The notes beneath the pieces are model-generated. The model saw only the letters and a program-made list of their open reading frames with translations, did no database searches and had not been told where the DNA came from. Positions 57,166 to 64,000 of a stretch of 64,000 bases of DNA are shown here, in pieces. Both the position numbers and the translations under genes were made by a program. Every line of letters starts with the position of its first letter. Position 1 is the first letter of the stretch. The DNA is from Tretioscincus oriximinensis (lineage: Eukaryota > Chordata > Lepidosauria > Squamata > Gymnophthalmidae). Where the stretch lies: contig JAJVDF010000003.1 in the NCBI GenBank assembly GCA_022410635.1, positions 2,173,235 to 2,237,234 on the forward strand, read 5' to 3'.

Positions 57166-58050
57166 CTGAATATTCTTACTTATATATAAAAGGCAAATTA
57201 GTGATGACTCACTCCTTATGCTGGGAGAATCCATGACCCTCTTCAATGCACCAGGCAATTCACTCCCCCCACCTTGCCCTACCGATAAAGTCCACTGTGC
57301 AATAACCTTCTGAGGTATTCAGCCTGGTCCTCACTGCTGTGAGAACCCAAGCAATACCCTTCTGAGACACAATACCATGGATTTCTAGAGCCAGTTACAT
57401 TGGGTGTGGTTGCTAATGCCATTATAAATCCTGTTTTTATAGGGATCTGGACCTTTTACTCTCAATATTTTTTCCTCCCTATCTTCTTTTCACAATCGTA
57501 TTCCTTCTCCCAATCAGGTTTAATTACTTAAATTTAATTATAATAGTTTTTGAAGAAAACGTCACTGTACAGAATTATAAATAATATTACCTTGATTTGA
57601 AAAGGCCAAATTCTATAAAGAGAACTTATTATTAAATTAAAATAACCTGCTTAGACCTTTGATATGAAATATCCAATGGAGATGTCTGAACATTATTAAA
57701 GATCTGTAGCCAGACTCCCCCTTTTCTTCTACGAAAAGAAGATAAACATCCATTTTTAGGTACCTGTCTGGATTTAAAATGTTCTGGGCTTTCCAAAACT
57801 CTTTCATTTCCAAATATGGAATTACTGTAATAGCAAGTCATCTTGATCTTTTTATTTTAAAGCACGGCTGTTGAAGATGCCATGAAAGAAGTCTTTAAAG
57901 TCATATTTAGGCAACAAAATCTGGGATGGAAAAGTTTAAAATGCCAACAGCTTAGTTCTGTGATACAGTTAATTGGCTGAAATTAAGAAGTTATTACACA
58001 TTAAATGGCTAAGCAATATCTTGGAAACTTAATTCTCTCAAAAGGGAATT
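57166..58050. other. Presumed intron, unassigned
   Basis: AT-rich with no recognised exon. The minus-strand frame at 57841-57632 has no known domain. Confidence 0.4.
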
Positions 58051-58735
58051 GCTTTTATCTCTTCTAGTCTGGTGGTCTAAGCCTAAGACAGTCTCCCATT
58101 GTTAATCATTCTGTCATATCCAGCTCTTGGTGGTCCCATGGGCCATAGCATGCCCAGCGCTTCTATCTGTTACTGCAGAGGTGAGGAACCTTTTTTCTGC
58201 CAGGGGCCATTTGGATATTTGTAACATCATTCATAAGAGCATAAGAACATGAGAGGAACCTTGTGAAATTGGGCCAGAGCCCATGTAGTCCAGCATTCTG
58301 TCTCACACAGTGGCCCACTAATTGCATTAGGGCAGCCTCAGGCAGAAGTAAACAAAACCGTCACCTGTTCTTGATCCCTAGAAATGGCATTTCAGAAATC
58401 CTGCCTGTTGCTCCATCCTGAAGGCAGTATCAAGAGATCCATTCTAGATGCTATTTATACCCTTGAACTCCCATAGCTTCCATGAACTTATCTAATCCTG
58501 TTAGCTACCGCTACTTCTTCTGGAAGTAAATTCCATAGACCAATGGCTCTCTGGATGAAAAAAAATACTTCACTCAGGTCGTCCAAATGGCCCCTGACAG
58601 AAAAAAGGTTCCCCACCTCTGCAGTAACTGATAGAAGGGCTGGGCATGCTATGGCCCATGGGACCACCAAGAACTGGATATGACAGAATGACTAACAATG
58701 GGAGACTGTCCAGAAGACTAGAAGAGATAAAAGGC
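58051..58735. mobile_element. Long inverted repeat (about 155-165 bp arms) holding a CR1 copy
   Basis: The left arm 58051-58215 and right arm 58582-58735 are inverse, with scattered substitutions and one indel of about 10 bp. Shared blocks include CTTTTATCTCTTCTAGTCT, GACAGTCTCCCATTGTTA, TTGGTGGTCCCATGGGCCAT and AGCATGCCCAGC. The inner ends GGAACCTTTTTTCTG..CAGGGGCCATTTGGA resemble hAT-type termini. The spacer is a separate CR1 fragment. It is probably a fold-back DNA element into which CR1 inserted. Confidence 0.75.
58236..58575 (-). repeat. CR1 3'-end fragment inside the inverted repeat
   Basis: AGAGCCCATGTAGTCCAGCA, CACACAGTGGCCCACTAATT, AGTATCAAGAGATCCATTCT and GGAAGTAAATTCCATAGACC are the standard inverted CR1 order. 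Confidence 0.75.
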
Positions 58736-59815
58736 TCTTCCTATTTTCTTATGTTCTGTATTGCCTTTTGTTTCTTTTAATATTCACTCTAGGATACCTT
58801 GTTTGCTTGCTTGCTTATTCATTCATTCATTCATTCCTTTGTTCATTCATCTTCATTCATTCATTCTGTCACTTGAAACAATGTTACAGCGTGAGCTTCC
58901 TATTGATTCTGTTCCTGTACAGCAATGCAGCCAACCTTGCCTGCTTCCCCCTTAAGTGGATCAGTTGCCTGGAATTAAGGCTCTCCTTTGGCAGCGGAGG
59001 AGCATTGGAGATAGGAATGATATGTGGGCATTCTTATATGCTTTTAGATGCATTGGCTTTGAAAAATGACAGCAAATAGTTCATGCAGCTGATCTTAATA
59101 ACAGGAAGCTGATGTGTAAATTAATATTCTTGCCATTAAGTCTGCAGGAGATCCCTGTGTGGTTTAAATGAAAGTGTTCTTTTGACACTAGAGCAGAATG
59201 TGACTTTCTTCTGTGCAGCTGCTGTGAGCAACCTGAAGTGCTCACTGAATGTGCCTTTTCTTAAAATCAATTTGATACTGAATTTAAGCACCTAAAACAC
59301 AAACAAAATCTGAACAGCCTGAGTTTCCATTCTAAAACGTGTGCGTGAATAGTCCACAGATCTTTGAGTGATTTAGCTTGGCAGTAGTGAGGAGCTGATG
59401 TCTTGGGCCTGAAATAGTTTTAGACCTGGCAGAAAGCCTTTTCTAAGGAAGCCTGATGTCAAGGTTTCATGAAACCTAGCCTGTTTCTGGCATTGCCTGT
59501 TATTCCAGAACAATAACATGCTTTTCCTGCATAGTACTAGTGCTGGCCTCTGCATAACTACTCCAGATATCAGTTCAAAAGCTAAGGTGTACACCTTGGA
59601 GCCACTGTGTGCTGCAAGTGTAGCCATAACTTGCCAATTGGCTAAACATTGAAAATGTTTCCCCCTAAATTGTTACTCAGTGTTCCTTAAAGGAATCAAC
59701 CACACATTTTTTCATATTCAAAATTTTTCAGGTGGGGAGCACAAAGCACATATTGATTGACCTTTATGGGGGGGGGTACTCAAGGGTCACAGCTTTAATT
59801 ATATTACAAATAATA
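58736..59815. other. Presumed intron, mostly unassigned
   Basis: It starts with (CATT)n simple repeats (58,820-58,866). The stretch 59,080-59,650 shows no repeat signature and could be unique sequence. No splice-supported exon was recognised. Confidence 0.4.
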
Positions 59816-60080
59816 TACTAGTGGAGAAGTCTGAAAAATGGGCTTGGGTTTGACTTCCATACCCCCTCCACCCCCTCTTTCCACTCCTCCACCTACTCCA
59901 TCTAGCCCTTTCCCCATCCATCCATTCATCCATTCCTTCATCTTCTTCCTTCACTCTCTCCACTTCAACCCCTTTCCCCATCTATCCACCCCTCCACCCA
60001 CTCCTTCTACCCCTCCACTCCCCCTCCAGCCACCCTTCCAGCCACCCTACTCCCTCCATCCCTTTCCCCAAGGCTCATTG
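59816..60080. repeat. Unclassified repeat X with pyrimidine-rich tract
   Basis: ATACTAGTGGAGAAGTCTGA and AATGGGCTTGGG open it, as in the 51.77 kb copy. From 59,859 to 60,072 the plus strand is almost purely C/T/A with CCCCTCCACC and CCATCCATCC units. The long plus-strand Pro/Ser-rich frame through it is low complexity. Confidence 0.5.
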
Positions 60081-60890
60081 GGGAAAGGACTTAATTCAGC
60101 CAGGGTTCTACTATTTCGTGATCTTGTCTGGCTCTACATTACCCTCTCCATGATGACTGAAAGCAGAATGCTTCGAGATCATCAACCAATTATTGGACAC
60201 ACTTGGGTTTCCTTGGCTTTTTGTGTACAAAAGACTTTGTCCTTCTTCCCCCTCCATAACCCTCACTCCCCCCCCCCTAGTTGATTTTAGTCTGGAAATC
60301 AGGATTGCTAGTCTGGGGTGTTCTTTTGCATCTTAAAAAAACAGGAAACCCCAGGTGTGTCCAATAGTTGGCTGGTGATCTGAAAACTCTACATTTGCTA
60401 GAGTAATCAGTTGTGTTTTGGGGTCTGACTGATGATTTGGAAATCCTAGAATGATAAAAGTTGGCAGAACCCCTGCCGTTATTGCAAAGCTGGTGGAAAT
60501 AGTTCATGTGAACTGATTTTTGGGCCTGTGACTCTAAAAACAAACATGTGGAATATCTCTCTCTCATGTAGTAAAGCAATTAGCTGTCATCTTCATGTTC
60601 ATTGTGTTTTTAGCAAGAGGGTCGCATGGCTAACTAACTATATATGTTAGTATATATAGTATACAGAATAATGAATCCACACACATTAAAAAAGCTCCAA
60701 AGTGCCTTGAATGTACAGTAGTAGAGTATAGATGGTAGTGTTCCCATCTCAGTGCTCATCCATATTAGAAGCTTTAATGTGTATGGATGCTACCATTTGT
60801 AAACTGCATTGGATCTACTTCTTCAGCTGTTCTATTGGTACTGGATATCAGTCTTTTCCTGATGGGTTGTTTCTATACTTTCTATGGTGG
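60081..60890. other. Presumed intron, unassigned
   Basis: No recognisable gene. A TATATA-rich small palindrome lies at 60,636-60,665. Confidence 0.4.
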
Positions 60891-61010
60891 GTGCTGAAGA
60901 GGAAGAGGAGGAAGAGGAGGAAGAGGAAGAAGAAGAAGAAGAGCTTACAAGGTTATTTTTCGCCTGAAGGTTTGCATTCTATCTTCCTCACCAGGCTATG
61001 GTGGTTCCCA

Positions 61011-61477
61011 AGCCTGCTACACACATCACATTTATTCCATTTTATTCCACAATAAAATACGGATAGCTCAGTCGCTTAGGAATTTGTCTCTCGCCTGGGA
61101 GATCAGGTTTCGAAGCCCTGTGTGGGACGTGGGGAGGGGTGAGCACCTTCCATTAGCCTGTAGCTCTAGCCAACCCAGCTATTCGAAAGCATGAATTGCA
61201 AGAAATTGCAACTGACTGCAAGTAGATACATGGGAACCACCATAGCCTGGTGGGGAAGATAGAATGTGAGCCTTCAGGCAAAATATATCCTTGTAAGCCC
61301 TTTNAGTCCCTTTGAAAGGAGAGAAAAGCAGGGTATAAGAACCAAGTTCTTCTTCTTTTTCTTTTTCTTTCTTCTTCTTCTTCTTCTTCACAATAAAGCA
61401 TAGATATTCTGGAATAAATCAGTCTACTCAATGCTTTATTGTGGAATATTGTGGAACATAAGTAATGTGTGGATCAG
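61011..61477. mobile_element. Palindromic MITE, TTATTCCAC family, split by a SINE
   Basis: The left part 61011-61056 (CACATCACATTTATTCCA .. TTCCACAATAAA) and right part 61389-61477 (CACAATAAAGCATAGATATT .. AGTAATGTGTGGATCAGG) rejoin to a palindrome like the copy at 62.5 kb. Confidence 0.75.
61057..61388 (+). repeat. tRNA-derived SINE, family A, youngest insertion, with 9-bp target duplication
   Basis: It is full length: GGATAGCTCAGTCGCTTAGG head, GGTTTCGAAGCCCT B box, the conserved body and a (CTT)n-rich tail. CACAATAAA stands on both sides (61048-61056 and 61389-61397), a clean duplication of the target MITE. Confidence 0.88.
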
Positions 61478-62194
61478 GCTGGTTGCAGTCTGTTGCAATT
61501 TCTTACAATTCTTGCTTTCAATAGGTGGTTTGACGAGATCTGCAGGCTAGTAGGAGATGCTCATCCCTCTGTATGTCTGACACAGGACCTTGAAGCCTCA
61601 TTTCTCAGATGAAAGACCGGCACTTAGCCAACTGAGCCATTCGTGCCAGTTGACTGAGCCATTCATTCCATTAGTTTGGTTGCTGCCTTGTGGCTTGGAG
61701 CCGATAATATTGTATTGGGAAGCTTGGCTATTAACTGTGGATTAATAGGGTGCTCAAGGTAGAACCTAGAAGCATGGGTAGTGCTTGGTGAGCTTGTGGT
61801 TTAATGTTGTTGTACTTGTTGTCCATTGTTGAATTTTATGGTGGTGTCCAGAAAGTGTACTTGGGTTGCATCCACCACACATGAGAAAATTAGACCTGAA
61901 GTGTCTTATAGACAGNACAGTGTGGACACTAGAGTTCTCGTCTCAATTCTAACCATCATTAAACCCATTGAAAATGGATTTTATGGGCTTTAATGTGGAT
62001 TAAAGACTATATTGTATGGATGTTATTACTTCTGAACTGCATTTAATCACTTTCTTTTGTACGTGTCTGGATACAGCCTTGTTTTGCAGACAGTTCCAGA
62101 CTCAGATTAAAGGCAGGATGGAAGCTATTAAAATTCTTCTGGGATGTCTTGAATGAGTCCTCTCCACGCATCTGAAAAAGTAAACTATGGTCTT

Positions 62195-62432
62195 TTCAAA
62201 AATTGGATTTTTATATCCCCCCTTTTGTCAGTCTGAAGGTATTCAAAGCAGCTTTCNTAATCTTCTGTCCTTCTCTTCACAACAATCACCTTGTGTTGTA
62301 GGTGAGGCTGAGAGAGTTCTGAAGAAGTGTGACTAGCCCAAAATCACCCAGCTGGCTTCATGCAGAATCAAACCAGAAGTTTCCAGCTAAGAGCTTGACA
62401 CTCTAATCACAAGACCAGACTGGCTCTCACTT
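62195..62432 (-). repeat. SINE of family B, inverted
   Basis: TTTTTATATCCCCCCTTTTG, TTCTCTTCACAACAATCACC, GAGAGAGTTCTGAAGAAGTG, CAAAATCACCCAGCTGGCTT and CACTCTAATCACAAGACCAG give the inverse of tail, body and tRNA-like head. Confidence 0.75.
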
Positions 62433-62526
62433 GTTCTGGATTATATCATGTAAAAGGGACTTGCTGTCTGCATGTCTCTATTTCAGAATATATTCTGGAA
62501 CAAGGCCCAGTGCAGAAGGGGACTTA

Positions 62527-62661
62527 GGCTGTGTCCACACATCACTTATTTATTCCACTAGAGTTGGATATTCCACAATAAAGCGTTATGTGGTTTATTC
62601 CACGCTTTATTGTGGAATATCCGTTTATAGTGGAATAAATAAGTGATGTGTAGATGCAGCC
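62527..62661. mobile_element. Palindromic MITE, TTATTCCAC family, complete
   Basis: 60-bp arms 62527-62586 and 62602-62661 match at about 53 positions; the loop is 15 nt. The core ATATTCCACAATAAAGCGT is shared with the other two copies. Confidence 0.82.
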
Positions 62662-63397
62662 TCAGTCTTCAGTCGCTTACGCTGACAACCATTTCCCCTC
62701 GCTAATCCTTAAGGTGCTATGCGAGGCTAGAAATTCTGATCCAACTAACATTCCTACGCCTTTGAATTTATGATGCATGGCTCTAGAACATGTTAGTGAT
62801 AGGGTTGGAGAAAGGCTTCTTAATTCAGCATAAGGGCATTTCGAACTCATGTCACACATGTAACGGTGCCTTCCATTGGATGTGGAAACCACAGCATAAG
62901 CAGATTGCTTGCGAGGATATAGTTACTGCCCATGCCCTATAGGCAGCCCATTTGCCTTGGTTTCCAGTTCCACTCCTTACAGTTGTCAGGGCTGCGCGAG
63001 AGGAAAAGCCGCAACTCCCTTTGCGTTCTGAGCTCAGGAGCATTTTGACACACAAAACGATTTTGTTATTGCAGTTGCACGGGCAAAGGAGAATGATAAT
63101 CTTATTAAGGATCTTATGTCATAGAGAAGGGAGGGGGGCAGGTTCCCGGCGTTGGGTGGGGGGGGGAGGCTCGTGTGATTGGCTGGAGGTGCAACAGAAT
63201 GGGCGGGGCTTCTTGGGATGGGAGGCAGGATTGATTCCCCGTTATAGTTAGAAGCTGAGGTTTCAGCGTGTGAGAAATTGCCCAGAGGTGGCTGCTGTGC
63301 TGATGAGCTCACATCGGAGGCACTGACAGCGGCAGCAGCAGCAGCAGCGCAGTGCTGAGTGAGCCAGGGTGACCCAGCAGCAGAGGGAGGGAGGAAC

Positions 63398-63445
63398 ATG
63401 AGCAGGCTGGGAAAGATGCGGAGGCAGAAGAAGTGCTCGAGCTGA
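63398..63445 (+). other. Possible upstream ORF, 15 codons plus stop
   Basis: ATG in GAACATGA context opens a short frame (MSRLGKMRRQKKCSS, stop). It is very basic. If the block is a 5' UTR, this is an uORF; there is no further support. Confidence 0.25.
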
Positions 63446-63961
63446 AGTCCTGGTTGGAAAGGAACCAAAGGAGTCAAGGAGAACCTTTTGCATCCCGGCT
63501 ATAGAGCAGCAGGAGGGGCTGCGTGTGTGGAGGGGTGTGTGTGCGCGCGCGTGTGCGCGTGCGTGTGGTGGCCTGGTGGTAACCGGCACGGTGGCTGCAG
63601 AACTTCACACCATTGCCCGGGCAGAACGTGCTTAGCTTAGCGGTGCGTGAGGGGCCCGACGACCAAAGCACCAGCAATGTGGCTGCAGAAGATTCCAAGG
63701 CACCAATATCGGTGCATGTAGGGCAGAGACTCTGCTTTGCTGCTGCTGCTGCTGCTGCTGGAGCCCGTGTAAAGGAAAAAGGCGGCGTGGGAGCGCCTGC
63801 AAGCGAGCGAGGGCGCAGCCATGCAAGCAAGAGTAGCGCCGGAATTATAAAACTCTGCATTGGGGTCGTTACAGGCGAGAAGGCGGCGGGAAAACCCACC
63901 CACCCACCGCGGTGCTTTGCTGCTGCTGCCGCCGCTGCTGCTTGGCTGACTGGGGAGAGCG

Positions 63962-64000
63962 ATGCTCGACGGCGGCGCGGCGGCCCAGTGTGCCCAGAAG
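63962..64000 (+). CDS. Possible N-terminal coding start, open to window edge
   Basis: ATG with G at -3 opens 13 codons, MLDGGAAAQCAQK, with no stop before the window ends. It follows in-frame GC-rich leader sequence typical of a first coding exon. It does not resemble the TEAD4 or TSPAN9 N-terminus that I know. It may be a real start, a uORF, or chance in GC-rich DNA. Confidence 0.2.
   Translation, partial: MLDGGAAAQCAQK

Larger units (their letters stand above)
60893..61650 (-). repeat. tRNA-derived SINE, family A, inverted and split by a nested MITE
   Basis: The 3' half (60893-61010) is a (GAA)-type tail, CGCCTGAAGGTTTGCATTCT and CACCAGGCTATGGTGGTTCC. The 5' half resumes at about 61478 with TTGCAGTCTGTTGCAATTTC and ends with the inverted head (AACTGAGCCATTCGTGCC). 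About 467 bp of foreign DNA separates them. A second AACTGAGCCATTC-like block follows at 61,658. Confidence 0.75.
62950..64000 (+). promoter_or_regulatory. Second CpG-rich block, probable promoter and 5' UTR
   Basis: CpG density rises from about 63,000 and is high after 63,540 (GCGCGCGCGTGTGCGCGTGC, GGCGGCGCGGCGG). The stretch holds GC-box-like GGGCGGGGC at 63,203, (GCT)n triplet runs at 63,328-63,349, 63,738-63,760 and 63,920-63,940, and a (GT/GC)n run at 63,532-63,570. The long minus-strand frames are Ser/Ala/Arg-rich products of the GC and triplet composition. On the plus strand it reads as a 5' UTR with short upstream ORFs. It may be an alternative first exon of the gene that starts near 19.5 kb or the start of another gene. 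Confidence 0.5.

Noticed and set aside
59838..60284. A 148-codon Pro-rich plus-strand frame
   Set aside because: Same reason: a C/T-rich repeat tract shared with other copies of repeat X.
16080..61650. tRNA genes at the GGCTCAGTCG / GTTCGAAGCC sites
   Set aside because: They have tRNA-like promoter boxes but are followed by the same SINE body each time and lack a cloverleaf, so they are SINE heads.
20680..63000. TEA-domain (TEAD4) coding exons
   Set aside because: I looked for the DAEGVWSPDIEQ and GRNELIARYIK blocks on the plus strand and did not find them, so TEAD4 is named only by synteny.
63034..63903. Overlapping minus-strand frames rich in Ser, Ala and Arg
   Set aside because: They come from triplet repeats and high GC content. 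Three overlapping frames stay open at once, which argues against real coding.

Overview
The window is draft nuclear DNA from a vertebrate, most likely a squamate reptile. The evidence is spliced genes with GT/AG introns, CpG-rich first-exon regions, and interspersed repeats typical of lizard genomes: CR1/L2-type LINEs, tRNA-derived SINEs, fold-back DNA transposons and a Ty3/Gypsy fragment. Single N bases and one 968-bp N block show it is an unfinished assembly. There is no bacterial, plasmid or phage content, no operon and no CRISPR array.

Region 1 (about 1-17,490): the 3' two thirds of TULP3 on the + strand. Seven coding exons are readable: 2473-2606, 3456-3653, 5981-6093, 6746-6860, 7907-8005, 10989-11160 and 13551-13684. 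All have consensus splice sites and compatible phases. They encode about 320 residues: a short acidic, Ser/Pro-rich linker and the whole C-terminal tubby domain with its phosphoinositide-binding basic patch. The 5' exons, including the N-terminal IFT-A-binding part, were not found and probably lie before base 1. A long 3' UTR with two SINEs probably ends at the poly(A) signal at 17,465.

Region 2 (about 19,050-20,680): a CpG-rich block interrupted by the N gap. It has a first-exon-like segment and splice donor just before the gap. In other vertebrates TULP3 is followed in the same orientation by TEAD4 and then TSPAN9, so this is probably the TEAD4 promoter and non-coding first exon. That identification rests on synteny, not on coding sequence.

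Region 3 (about 20,680-62,950): 42 kb with no recognised coding exon. It would be the first intron of the gene starting in region 2. It is a graveyard of repeats: many CR1 3' ends, L2/CR1-like LINEs, two SINE families in both orientations, several palindromic MITE families, a decayed Tc1-like transposon, two fragments of an unassigned LINE, a Ty3/Gypsy integrase-region fragment, and an unclassified repeat carrying pyrimidine-rich tracts.

Region 4 (about 62,950-64,000): a second CpG-rich, CTG-repeat-containing block. It looks like another promoter and 5' UTR, possibly an alternative first exon. An ATG at 63,962 is open to the window edge.

I found no new multi-gene system. The items most worth checking are the nested transposon stacks at 40.2 kb and 61 kb, the long inverted repeats at 33.2, 43.2 and 58.1 kb, an exon-like segment at 39.5 kb, an unclassified decayed coding stretch at 31-31.8 kb, and an unusual residue at the last TULP3 splice junction.
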